Origin: Cristatella mucedo
Lineage: Eukaryota > Bryozoa > Phylactolaemata > Cristatellidae
NCBI GenBank assembly: GCA_009760855.2
Contig: WPIO01000010.1
Span: 2,547,001 to 2,611,000 of the forward strand
DNA length: 64,000 nt
Direction: 5' to 3'
Shown: positions 28,830-40,579 of the stretch, in pieces
How positions within the stretch are numbered: the stretch's first letter is position 1
How the letters are laid out: each line of letters starts with the position of its first letter
Made by a program: the position numbers and the translations under genes
The notes under the pieces: model-generated
Databases searched by the model: none
What the model was told of the DNA's origin: nothing
What the model saw: the letters and a program-made list of their open reading frames with translations, nothing else

Positions 28830-29835
28830 ATCTAATTACCAAGCACAATCCAGATTGTCATTGCTACTCAGACGAGCAGACGACGCACCACAGCTGTACC
28901 CGTGCTTTGATCCCTCACAGCCTTTCAGCACCTCAGACTATCTCGACTCCCTTGCTACGAGTATTGCTGGCTTCCGCACTTCGTTGACAGCAAAATTTCT
29001 CAAGTTGAATGATGGGCAAAACCAAATAAGTTGGATTGTGCATGCCCAGTGGGACTCGGACATCGGAAAACCTATTCCTTAAAATAGGGGCATCCGGTAC
29101 ATCACCTGTAGCATCTGCATCCGGTACATCTCCTGTAGCATCTGCACAAAATATGGTCGTTTATTTCCAAATTGACTTTTCACTAGACTACGCAGTCACG
29201 TCTGCCTACTTTCAGTTATGTAACATTGCAAAAATGTCGACAGAGAAACGACATCCAGTTGGATCCTAATCGGCCTATGCAATCACTATTGCAAAACTCG
29301 GCAGTCAGGCTGGTTCTTCGTAAGCGTTGTAGTTGCCACGTTACATAACTTCTCGCCGACCTTACCGGATCACCATCAAGCAGAGCATAAGTTTCAAGAT
29401 TTTATTTACTCACTTTGCGTACCCTTCATTCTTCAGCTCTAGCCTACCTTTGGTACAGCTCCCCAACCAGATTAGGCGTCGTATCACCTGCTTTTCTGAC
29501 TCAAGCTGACTCGTAGCTGTTTTGTCTTGAACAAACCTCAAATCTTTTGAAGACAGTGATTTTAGTTGACATGCTCTCAAAGCGTGGAACTCATTACAGA
29601 CCGATGTCTCTTTATCCCGTGATTTGACGACATTTAAAAAGAAGCTAAACACGCACCAGTTCCTCAAATCATTCACGAGTCCTGGTGAATAATCCTGTGC
29701 GTGCTTATGCATTCTGACTTTTTGCATGTGATCACTAAGCATGTTGATAATCTTCTTTTATAGAATAACTAAAGAGCACCGAAAGATTAGGTTCTTTGAG
29801 GGTCCTATATAAATGTGTTAGTATTATTACCACAT
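28830..29835 (+). mobile_element. L2-like LINE: RT catalytic-box region to 3' end
   Basis: The plus strand reads DAPQLYPCFDPS (from the YADDTQLY region), FLKLNDGQNQ and then FSLDYAVTSAYFQLCNIAKM. Then comes the C-terminal RT part and an AGGTTCTTTGAGGGTCC tail ending in TTAGTATTATTA near 29830. The catalytic box is damaged by a frameshift. It abuts an AT microsatellite at its 5' end. Confidence 0.75.
29090..29143. repeat. 27-bp tandem duplication inside an L2 copy
   Basis: Copies 29090-29116 and 29117-29143 (start GCATCCGGTACATC) differ at one base. Confidence 0.85.
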
Positions 29836-30059
29836 TTTTTCATATCACCAAGAAAGTAGCGGTATTGGAACAGGCGCGTCAGCAGAAGCTAAGAAAGCCT
29901 GTGTTAGTGAGCACACAGACACTTACTGGAACAGTGAACCAAGACCCGCAGCTTTTTGCCCTGAGGTACAGGACGTCGACCTTCAGTGAGCATCGCTGGA
30001 TGTCATCAGAAAAAAATCACGTAACAAAACCTATCTTCTTGCACTACTTAACTTATTGT

Positions 30060-30620
30060 TTTGTCCTTGATTTTGAAAACTTTTGTTAAGAAGACTGCTT
30101 CCACGGCTAGTCATCATGTCCAATCCCTATCTACGATTAGGAACTGTCTTCCGCGGTGACTTGCTAAAAGTTTAACTAGCTCCTTAGTTTTGTCTCGGCT
30201 TGATTATTGCAATCCCTGTTTGGCTGGGCTGCAGAAAAAAGGCCACTAGGCCACTGCAGCCGGCTAATAAACGCATGGCTAGTTTGTAAATCCCAGAAGT
30301 TTGACAATGTGTCTTCATCTGTTCCATTCTTCCGCTTAATGGCAGTTGGCGACAGAAGCTTTTCCTTTGTAGGTCTTAGGCTGTAGAAATAACTTTCACA
30401 GCTCTTACGCAAAGACACCTACTCTCTTTCTTCCGACTGTGGCACATTTTTTATAGTCATCTTGAGGTGCTACTTCCTTGCTACTCACTACCTTATGTGC
30501 TCTGCTGACTGAGATGCGCTTATAACTTTCTCTTTGTTTCGTGAACTGAAGTTTGTTGGCCACCGCAAGCGTATCGAAATCCGCTGATGCTTTGATTACG
30601 TTATAGACCTCGCACCTGCG
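30060..30620 (+). mobile_element. LINE RT fragment (L2/CR1 type)
   Basis: Broken plus-strand reading with VLSRLDYCNPCLAGLQKK near 30200 and RLMAVGDRSFSFVGLRL near 30340. The family consensus there is SRLDYCNSLLAGLP and GDRSFSVAAPRLWN. It is more diverged than the other copies and ends about 400 bp downstream of the 3' end of paralog B. Confidence 0.65.
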
Positions 30621-30787
30621 CAGCATCCACTGAATCTTAGTGGTTGTGTGGAGTTACAGGCGGAGATAAATTAAATTACTTGATTTTCAGCATTATTTCG
30701 ACTGGATTTTACTTTAGAAATTTGCTGAGCTTACCTCGCTAACGCTCTCGTCTCCTCGAGTAATAAAAGCACACAAAGAGCCAATTT

Positions 30788-30793
30788 TTTATT
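30788..30793 (-). promoter_or_regulatory. Possible polyadenylation signal of paralog B
   Basis: AATAAA on the minus strand, about 250 bp past the stop of paralog B, giving a 3' UTR similar in length to that proposed for A. I found no equivalent hexamer close behind paralog C. Confidence 0.4.
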
Positions 30794-31040
30794 GCAATTC
30801 TTCGCTTTCGGCATCAGTGGGAGGCCGTTTATGCGGCTGCGTAATTTGACGGACAATGTTGTCGAAGTGACAATGGACAGAATTCTTATCGCAGCCCAGC
30901 TGTCACTACGTTGGCAATCTGAATAACAATGTCTCGCACAGTTAAGACCGGCAGAGGCCTGATGCGGAGTGTCCTTGCCTCATGTACAGCTGAGGCAGAG
31001 CAGTTTTTGAGGCGGCCGGTAGGCCACTGTATCAGGAACT

Positions 31041-33344
31041 TTAGCATTGTTTCAGCTCTGTGCACACCTGCTGTGCGTTAAGCTTGCTAGCCAGCATGCT
31101 GATGATTCTCGGAACATACTCCTGAGCAAGGCCAGAGCACACAGTTTGCACGGACGGCGAGAACGTGTTGCACTTTTCGATAATCTTGTTTGTGATGTCG
31201 CTCTACAAGCAAGATACGTAAACAACTCTTATCTCGCTTTGCTGGCATTTAAAGAAAATAAACTGCGCTTTCGCCGACACCTTTACAGAGGTAGCGGGCG
31301 ATTTGAAAAATCAGGTAAAGCCCAGTTAGTGTTTGAATCTTATTAGTGCCCCAAAGCAGCGCGTTAGCCTTGCCTTGCCTTCCCCTGCGTTTTCTATGTG
31401 ATCGCTTGCTACTCTAAGGCTTCAAAACAGATTCCAGCTCAAAACAGACTTCCGCTGATACAGACGGCAATCGCAGCTTTTGAGAAACTAATCTGTACAG
31501 CTTCTTAAAACCTACTGGGTTTGTTTTAATGCCCCGCAATAAGGATATTACCCGAAGCTGCTTCTATTAAAATTACCTTTCACGTGCTACAAGTTACTAT
31601 ATCATACACGCTTGATCAATGCAGATTACCAAACAATAAGAGGTTAACGTTGCCCGGAACCGGAACCGTTTCCTTCTTCTTGTTTCCTTGTTACTTAAAT
31701 TAGTGACTATGCACAAGTTCTACAATCCATTAGTCGCTCACTGTGCAACTTGCTTTCAGAGCATTGGGCGTCGGTGCTCCGAATGCTGCTCACCGTGGTG
31801 CGACCATTTTTAAAGTGGTAAAAATTCACTATTCTGCCCAATGTCTACTACAATGAATTTACCACGATAAGGGGCATTAAATCAACCACCAGTTAGTCTC
31901 CCTGCTGGTCAAGCGAAGCGTTGTCCTACAGCTGAATATTCTACAGCTCGCAACGGCTGCGTTCGAATTCTGCTACGTTTATCATAGTTCTGCTTTGACA
32001 GTTTCATTATCAAAGACGGCTTGGATTTATTACGGTTGCGGTCGAGCAGAATTCCTTAGTCCCAGATTGCGTCGATGCACGTATGAATAGGATTTACGGC
32101 ATTAGCGTGCAATCGCTTAATGAAACTCGGCAGAAGTCGCTTACCTCGGTAGTCGGGTTTTTCATGAGCTGCGCCACCTCCTGCACGGTGAGCTCGCATA
32201 TGGCGCACTGAGGACCGCTTCGAATGGCCTAAATGACAGCGCTCCACTTTTTTATACCGAGCCAGAATTACGAGCGCATCAAGGTAGCTCGCACAGGGCA
32301 GCGATGCTGACCACACTCACCGGCTTTGCTTCCAGAGTAGCGAACACCAGCACTGCAACGACAACCGCATTGAGCAATGTATCGCGCCGCAGCGATAGAT
32401 GTGCGACTAGGTTTGCCATCATACGGCGCTGCATTGCATGAGCAGAAATTCGAGCTGCAAGTGCGACGTACAAACGCAACGCAGGGCCACAATTTGTAGG
32501 CACTGTTTGAAAAACGTGGGCTTCTAAATTTATTTTGTATGAGCTCTTTGCTTCGTTTTTTCTTGTTCGCCACGTTGGCGTAAGGACGAGGTGCCGGTCA
32601 CGTATTCAACCTCAACGCGCAGCAACAGCCGCTGCTGAGCGCACATTAGCGGATATGTCGGGTGGACCTGAGCTCTCAGCATAGAGAATGAAATGGCTGG
32701 TCACCGAGGATCTACAGCAAAAGGTCGCGCACCAGCACTTTTATGAAGCCATGATACAATGAAACGCAATATCATCTTGCAAGCCACTATAAGGTTTTGC
32801 AGGAAAGTTATTACTCCACAGCACTAAGCGAACTTTGTTGTTCCGTGGGGTTCCTGGTCATTAAGCTACGCTATGATGTAGGCGAGTCGGAAATGCAACA
32901 TGCAATTAATGATTCGATAATATATGACTCACGTTATGGATCTTTTCTCTATGAGCTCAAATAGCCTCTTGAAAGATTTGCCGCTTTTTGGAAATATCGA
33001 CACTACGATGTCGTTATGCTCCATTGACATCTAGGTTTTTCAGCTTAAACAGATAAAATTGAGCATTTAAAACTCAGTAGCTTATGCGCAGTGCTGCTCA
33101 AATATTTTCCTTATCGGGGAGTGTTTCTCTGGCCGTATACATCCATCATGGTGCCTCCTACAAAGCAAGCTCCGATACCAGCATAAGATGCAGTACTTGG
33201 CAAAGCAATTCCTGGGTTCTTCGTATATCAATTGGTAGCGAACGTGCATCGTATACGTCAATGCTATTGAAGAGGCGACTCTTACAGGTTTAGTGTATGC
33301 AGCGCTCACATACCGGTTAGCAAAAGCACGATAAGAGATTTCAT
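31041..33344 (-). CDS. Secreted saposin-like (SapB domain) protein, paralog B
   Basis: Four minus-strand exons: 33344-33314, 32352-32321, 32228-32145 and 31202-31041 (stop TAA). Donors are gtatgt, gtgagt and gtaagc; acceptors are gcag, ttag and gtag. The spliced CDS is 309 nt, 102 residues. The signal peptide is MKSLIVLLLT plus VLVFATLEA, with KP at the junction to the mature part. The six SapB cysteines fall at 29, 32, 60, 71, 96 and 102, exactly as in paralog A. The mature region is roughly neutral (7 K/R, 7 D/E), so it differs in charge from its two neighbours. The domain half boundary after NPTTE is identical to A. It is the most compact of the three genes (2.3 kb), with no recognised repeat in its introns. 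A single-domain secreted SAPLIP suggests membrane-lipid binding or pore formation in gut or host defence; this is inferred from the fold. Confidence 0.92.
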
Positions 33345-33424
33345 TTTGGCGCACAATACCCTCCGACGCAGTTCGAGCGAAGTCGCGGCCGACGACTCGG
33401 GAAACGAGCGAGCGAGCGAAAGCG

Positions 33425-33565
33425 GGAGCGAGAGCGAATGACTCGTCCTGCGGCCAGTTATACTGACTGCAGCGACTCCGGTGGACGACACCGGTGACGC
33501 TTCCCACTTAGCATTACGTCGGTATCAGCGCGGTCGGCGCGAGATAAGAGCGAGCGGTGTCAGCC
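33425..33565 (-). promoter_or_regulatory. Promoter of saposin-like paralog B
   Basis: The GATA-type site AGATAAGAGCG (plus-strand reading) is at 33542-33552. The 13-bp box GGGAAGCGTCACC (minus-strand reading) is at 33493-33505, and a TATA-like TATAAC is at 33457-33462. An extra TGATACC at 33521-33527 is shared with paralog C. The 5' leader, 113 bp from TATA to ATG, shares a TCGGAG...ATTGTGC stretch with paralog C just before the ATG. Confidence 0.68.
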
Positions 33566-33599
33566 GAGAAGCTGGACAGCGGAATCTAGCAGATCTTCT

Positions 33600-35735
33600 C
33601 AGTCTGTGCCCTGCCCAGTTCGATCTCCTCCTTCTTTGACCTTCATGGGCGGGCCGGCGGCCGGCCGGCGGGGGTTTGCAGAGTGCTTCATGGATTCCTT
33701 CACGGACGCTCTAACCGCGCGCGCTAGATATTCGCAAAAGCGCAAAGTCACTTCTTTTCCAAATCAACTTCGCTCGTCGCTGCTGAGTGACTCGCGAGTG
33801 ACTGAATGACTAACCCTACCAGACTGACATGCAATGGGCGCGTCCAACAATTCCGATAGCGCTAAAAGTATTAGCAATAATAAAAACAATAGAAATAGTG
33901 ATACCTCCTTTGCTTAGAACCTAAATACAACTAAATCTCTGTCCGATCTCTTTACGGCTAGCTGGTAGAGAATCAGTAACTAAGGGTATTTTACGTGCCC
34001 ATGGTTTAGGGTTTAGACAAGCATACAACGGCACGCAAGCACCGTGCGTTGACGAGCTTGCAAAAGCGCGAAAGAAGGCACTGAGGCATGCATTGTGTCG
34101 CGTGGCCCTCCCCGACGAGTAGGCACAACAGAGCAGGCGGGAACATAACTTGACATTTTACTGGGCTGTTACGAAAGCTGAAAGGAACCCATGCATCTTT
34201 AGCATAGACTTAAATGATGCAAGTCATCATTTAAGTTAGGGATCACCACCGGAAGCGATTTCCAGACTATTGACGCGTACTGAAGTGAACTAAAAGCCAG
34301 AGCCACTAGAGATTTATATTGAGTGCAAGGAACGGCGCGACGCGGATAAAAGCAGAGAGGTGGACGGTGTAGGAGTGCAATAGCGGAGCGAGTAGAATGA
34401 ATAGATCAGCTGAAGCAGCCAAGGGAAGCCACCATTGAGCCAGCAAGAGAATCTTGAACTTGATTCGATGCTTTATTGGAAGTCATTCGAGCTAGGACCG
34501 GATGGGATGGTGCAATATGGCAGCTACGCCATTTACAACGAACCAAAAGAGCCGCTGAGTGAGTGTTACACCAATTCCAGAAGATTACGTGTACGGGCCT
34601 AGAGTCCTGAAGAAAGAAAATTTCAATAATATAGAAGCGACGTTATAACAGCGCGAGCTAGTTAGGAGACGTTGGAGATACTATGAGTGGGCAGCAACTG
34701 CAGTCAATAGAAGCACTGACCGTAAGACCACATATACTGCGGTAAGAAACGACACACTGTCGCCGCCGCTGCTGTAGATTACTCCACAGTTTCGGTGCAC
34801 CCGCAGGCCTTCGAGAATAATGGCCAGGCTGATGGACGTCACGCTGGCACAAGTTCCACCAACGTCACGAAATGACCAATCAAGACAAACAGGCGCTGGC
34901 CCGATCGAATAAAATGGGTAGATAGTTGGAACCACATGTGCGCATATTCTCAGTGTGACAACGGCCGCTAAGCACATGCAAACGAATGAGCCGGCAGCTC
35001 ACAGCCACATTAGAGTCGCTGTGACATTTGGGAGTCTGGTGAGGGGGGCTACAGGCCGAGCGTTCGCGGAAGCGGACGATTAGTGCTTCCCCGAGGCAAT
35101 CCCAACGATAGGCTCTCGCTGCGTTTAGGTAGCGACTCAACCGGAACCTATTTTCGGATATGAAAGTTGTAAGAAAGACTTGGCAAAATAACTTGCACAG
35201 TTGACGAAAATCAACAGAAAATGCCGCGAAAAGCCTCAAGCTACAAGTGCATGCGCGGAGCCATTGCCTCGTGGTCTGAGGTGCAGCTGTTCCAAGCGCT
35301 TACCATGGACGGCAGTAAAAATGAAGTTAAATGATCTTTATTTCTATGGTAATACATTGGAAATTTGAACTTACAGAATGCCAGTGCTCTGATAAAGCGC
35401 GGCCCTGAATGTCAACGTACATCGTACGGTTACGACCGTGCAAAGAAATGTTAAAGTCATTAGAAGCAGGATCTGTCAAGACCTACGGCTTAGCCCTTAT
35501 AAAAGAATAATCTGAAATGGTGGCTATTTAGTTGTCATTGGACGACACAAGCTCGTCGTTGGTGACGCTCGGGAAGGGGGCATACAAATGAGGGGCAACC
35601 CGAGTCGCTACCCAGCCGTAGGGCAGGGGGAGAAAATGTCTCCACGCCCTTCTGGCTCCACCACTAATTGTAGCTTAGTCCTCATTCGGATCGGATGTTG
35701 CCCTCTTCCGCAGTGAAATATAAGGCCATGCGTTA
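33600..35735. other. No gene recognised
   Basis: Upstream flank of paralog B. GC-rich GGCCGGCCGG near 33660. Minus frames 34977-34681 and 35239-34880 are unrecognised. Confidence 0.4.
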
Positions 35736-35738
35736 AGG

Positions 35739-36139
35739 CAGGGGTCGGCAAACTTTTCGGATCACCAGGCCAAGGTTCAGAAAGTCAAGAAGCCACACGA
35801 GACCAGAAGAATTGCGCCCCCTCGGCTGGTCCGGCGGAGCTGGCGCGGCCAGACGAACAAACGGTCGCAAAAGACGCACGGACGCGCACGGCAATTGTAC
35901 GGGTAGACGTGTGTCATCCCCCCGGGCCAGGTGCTTCGGTTTCAAACAAGCGCCTGACATCAGTTCTAAAAATAAACACTGGCCACAGCTTGAGCTGCAA
36001 CCAGCAGTAAAGAAGCGGAAAAAACTGTGACATTTCAATTAGGCCGGATCTAACAATAAGTAACTAGGAGGGCGTTAGGCCGTACTGGAATACGTGCTAG
36101 GCCGTATCCGGCCTAAAGGCCGGAGTTTGACGATCTCTG
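35739..36139. mobile_element. hAT-type MITE (non-autonomous DNA transposon)
   Basis: The left end is CAGGGGTCGGCAAACTTTT. The right end reads, reversed, CAGAGATCGTCAAACTCC; 13 of the first 16 positions agree. The CAGGGGTCGGCAAAC start is typical of hAT elements. A flanking 8-bp duplication is not convincing (CGTTAAGG against AGCTAACC), so the copy is old or one end is imprecise. No transposase reading inside. Confidence 0.55.
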
Positions 36140-36280
36140 AGCTAACCCAAAAGCATCGCTTGCCGCTACAAAATATCACCAGTCAGCTTTCGTCTGTCTA
36201 TAAATTAAAATTTTAGCACGAATATAGATTAAGTTCTCCTAGGGAGCTATACAAATTATTTGTACGTATATTTTCCTATT

Positions 36281-36560
36281 AATTAAAGCGAGAAAGTCCA
36301 TCATGCGGTAAGATGGTAGCCCCGACCTTTGTTAGCGAACCAGAGAGTGGCGTTCCTACTGCTAGAGGCGCGACTATATATTCAAATTATATATACTAAT
36401 TAAAGTGATAAAGTCCGTCACGTCGCAAAATGGGGTGCTTGGGTCACGTGGCAAGCTGGCTAACCTTCGTCAAGCGGCAAGATGGCGCAGCATTGTCTTC
36501 CGTGACGGAACTCTCGAAGAGAGTCCGTCTTCTGTCCATCGGTCGTGGTAATGGGCCCAC
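36281..36560 (+). repeat. Two copies of a GTCCGTCACG-containing dispersed repeat
   Basis: Copies start at 36281 (AATTAAAGCGAGAAAGTCC) and 36398 (AATTAAAGTGATAAAGTCC). Each is followed by a CAAGATGG-like word. The second continues through TTCCGTGACGGAAC near 36503. A third copy lies at 44977. Confidence 0.55.
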
Positions 36561-37049
36561 CGAAAGTGTCTGCTTTGTGACGGCTAGTGAACAGAAGCTT
36601 TTGTTCTGAGCTCACTATAAGATGATGGTTAGTGTGAGACCATTACTGAAATTATCTTTTCTCAATATCTATTTATGCGGCGTCCTTCTATACCTGCGAA
36701 AAGTCCTAAATTGTGACAGTTCTATTCTAAAGCGCTACCTTCTTAACAAGCCGGTCAACCTGCACAGATCAAACCAGATCGAACAGATCAAACTGCACAG
36801 ACCGTCGATTGAGTCCCACTAAATTTGTTTATATCCTAGCGAACGGTGAATTTGATAATCCAAAGCCGTCGTCTAATCTTACAATTGCTATGGCCTCGTT
36901 GATTTAACATTGTCGGCATCCCCTTAAAATAGCGACTGTAGAGTTTCACGCACCGCATCTGCCTATCTCGTGACGTTGGCTTTTATGCGGCCTCGGCCAT
37001 AGATTATCGCACAATCGGCTCCTAACCATAACAATGCCGGAACCGCAAA

Positions 37050-37949
37050 TGGTGAAAATCAGTCACAATCTGGCTGATTTAGCTCGCCGAAGTTTCAACG
37101 GCAGCATTTTCTCATGCAAATTTGCTGCAAATTCAAATGCAAAGCGGGTTGCAATCCACTACCGCAATTCATTTTAATCAAATGTAAATCCATCACAAAA
37201 TAGGTAGCAAGAAGCTCAAATTTTGATTGCATATTTTATTAAGCTACCGTTCAAGAGTACCCAGACAATTGTTCGCTTTATTTCGAGTGCGTTCTCATGA
37301 ATTTGCATAGAAATCCAGTGCACTAGCAAGAAAATATTACCCTCCACGGCCAAAAACTATAAATCATAAGCAAGAAGCTTCCATTTTAATAGCGTGTGAT
37401 ACTTTACTGTGCTAGAAGTGCTTGCATAAAATGTATGCAATTGCAGTGCGCTGCAATCGACTAACGTGGCTCGGGCTAGTACCACAATTGACCTAAATCC
37501 TCTGCAAATACACTAGAAATTGACTTCGAGAAGCACTAATTTTTATTTAACATTACAGTGCACTTTGGTTAAAGTTCACGAAAGTAATTTCAAGCCGTTG
37601 CACATGCAATATATGTGATAATTTTTTGTAATCGACTGAAATGGTCTGGATCAATATGGGGATTCACTCTAATTCACCAAAATCCTCCTCTGGAAACTGG
37701 CTGCGTGAAGCTCAAATTTAGACGGTGCATATAATAATATTCGAGTAGTCCCTCACAATCAATTCTGCACCATCAATGCTCACTTGCAATCACTTGCAAT
37801 GAACATTTTAATACCGCTATCCAAATCAATCTATTGAAGTCTGCAGCAAAAAGATGAAAAATGTAGAGATAGCATTAATTTCAATTGCCTATTTCTTCAC
37901 AATCCGTATATGGTGTACTAACACAATTTCACGACTTAGTTTCTCTCTA

Positions 37950-38024
<75 letters not shown>

Positions 38025-38570
38025 ATGGCGCTATTACGGAATGCACTGCAATTAATTGCAGAAACCACTGCCCAATAATGCAACCCACTGCGATCTTGTG
38101 CTAAATGCTCGAAATTGGATGCGCAATACGCCAATATTGATCTTGTATTATGGTTTCGTTTAAAGTGCATTCGCGTTATTTTAAGCCATTTCGCAAGCGT
38201 GATTGCATGCCTTGCAACGAAATTAGTTTCAATCTCGCAGACGAGCGTCGCAATTCACTAAATTCTGCCACAAGTCTACCAGAGAGCGGATGCGCGAAGA
38301 TCCATTTTGGATAATGCTCACATTTCACTCTCTTTTTTAAATGCATGCAAAACCTTTCCAGCTACAGCAATTCACTGTCTTGGCCACCGAAGCACTCCTA
38401 TGAAGTGAAACTGGTGGCGGTGCCAATACAGTAATGTTCCTATTCAGAAGGCAGCATGATTCGGTAGAACTATGTTCCTATTCAGGAGGCATTATGCAGT
38501 GGACTGCGTTTGAAGTTCATTGGCATAATTTCAAGCAATAGCTTAGCTGAGATCACGGCGATGCACTTGA
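37050..38570. repeat. Degenerate tandem repeat of about 150-180 bp
   Basis: The same words return along the stretch. Variants of GCAAGAAGCTCAAATTTT stand near 37208, 37370, 37526 and 37705. Variants of AAGTTCA...AATTTCAAGCC stand near 37283, 37571, 37867, 38162 and 38512. AATCGACT stands at 37455 and 37630. A CT microsatellite (37942-38022) interrupts it. It looks like an ancient satellite or a decayed internal repeat; no coding sense. Confidence 0.45.
37942..38022. repeat. (CT)n microsatellite
   Basis: About 80 bp of CT inside the degenerate tandem repeat. Confidence 0.95.
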
Positions 38571-40515
38571 CTGAAATCGCCCAGGGAAATTCTTCGCCTG
38601 CATGTTCGTGGCCAATTCAACAACTTGGATCTCGCTGCGATCCGCAGAGCTGACCTTGATATTGTGGCAAGATGTGCTGACTTCCATTGCATCCATATCT
38701 TTAAAGCTCAAGTCGACGCCGAAGAGCAGAAGCGGGCGATGGCAAACTGCTCGCTGGTAGCATCGAGCGAACTTCGTTCTGTCAGCATTCGGTTCTCGCG
38801 CTCCCCGGCGGCCGGAATCCGGCGCAGCACGGAAGCGAGAACGGAAACGAAGCACTCGATTCGGACTGCCGCCTTCGTACCGAGTAAATAGTTAACCTTA
38901 TTAAACCAGCCAGTCAAAATATTCGCCAAGCCAATTAGTGCATACACAGTTGGTGGTGGTGGCGTTGATCAGCACTATGTCGTAAATACTTTCCTTTCTC
39001 TTTCCTTGCAGAGTGAACATGCGGTTAGAGCACGCAATCGTCGTTTTAGGATAACTTGTGTAGGCAGAGAACTTCTCGTGTCTTCTGGAACGTTCCTCTT
39101 TATCTCTATGTGAAATAAAGTGAACATGTTTGATTTTTTCGCGACTGCTAATACAGCCAAGAAGCGATCGTGTCTCTTTGATATTTACGCAAGCACAGTA
39201 ACCCGTCTTTAGCAAACGCTGTTCTAAAGCCTGTCAACAAAAGAAACGCTTCGTTGTCGCAGCAATGCCGGACGTTTTAAAACGGCCTATCACAGTGCAA
39301 TAGCATTGCCACACAGTAACTATTACTTTACTTATGATAATTAACCCCGGTACTGCCAAGCCGCTCGGTACTTAGCAGATCGACATTTATTGCTAACCTC
39401 TTAGGTGACTGATTTCTTCCGGCCAACGGGACAGGCCGCCACTTCTAGGCCGACGATGCTCAGCCGAGCTTATCATTTAACCGTCGAAAAGCTGCAGCGA
39501 CCGTTGATAAACTGAATTATCGCCTTTCAGTAGTTGGATCCTGGATTTCGGCACAATTTTCTTAAGCTAAACGATGATAAACTGAGCTCCTGCGCATAGG
39601 ACGCCCCAGCCGTGCGACTGCACGTTTCGCATTCGCTCTTCTAGTGGCTGCAGTGCTCCAGTGCGACAGCCATCACACGCTCGGAATATTGGCGTCTAGT
39701 TTGATAACTGCTTACATTCCACAGTTGGCCATCACGTTCAAACCCTGCTTGATAATAGGGACTGCCTACCAGGCCGGCTTGCTGAAAATGTTACGGGCTC
39801 CCTGCCATTGTCTGTTTAGGCTTGATTGTCGTAAGTCTGTTTATGTTGAGCTGCCAAAATATCCTTCAGCCTCTGCAGTTGGTGCTGAATATGGCCACGG
39901 GGTTAGTCAACAAATCCAGATTTTCAGAAATGTGTTTCCTTTGGTGAAAGGGCTGCAGCCGCTTCCGGTCGATCAACGGATGGAGATGCAAATTCTTGCA
40001 AAGACTTGCCTAAAAGAGAACGGCGTACCGTTCTGAGAAGGTGTGCAAGTGCGGGTCACAGCCTGCGCGCACTTGACTGTTTGTGCTGCAAATTAGGTAA
40101 ACTTCGCTTTGGGAGAAGCCTTAACCGAGGAGATGAAAGTTTTGGCAGAATGTTGAAGGAAGCGGGAAATCGGGAATAAGAAGACATTTCGTCGCGGCCG
40201 CGATGAGCGGGATCAGCCGGAGTGGAGTACGAACTCGAAAAGACGCCTTGAAGGCGACGCCAAAATCAACAAATTTTGAGTCTCGGTCGACATAGATGAA
40301 AGCGGAATCAGAAGAAGGCAAGCTGGTGGACGTTGCCCTGGTTCCATGGTTCGATGGCAAGCTGGACGTTTCCGTGTCCGTTGCTTGCACGCTATAGAGT
40401 TCACTGCGGAACTGATCACTAGGCGCTGCTGCAGCTCATGCTGGACAAGACCTGACATGGCTTGATCTGGAACCCCAGGCAAACAGTTCTGGACCGGAGA
40501 GAAAGGGCATCAGAG

Positions 40516-40579
<64 letters not shown>

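Noticed and set aside
35733-36038. 101-codon minus frame and 72-codon plus frame
   Set aside because: Both lie within the hAT-type MITE.
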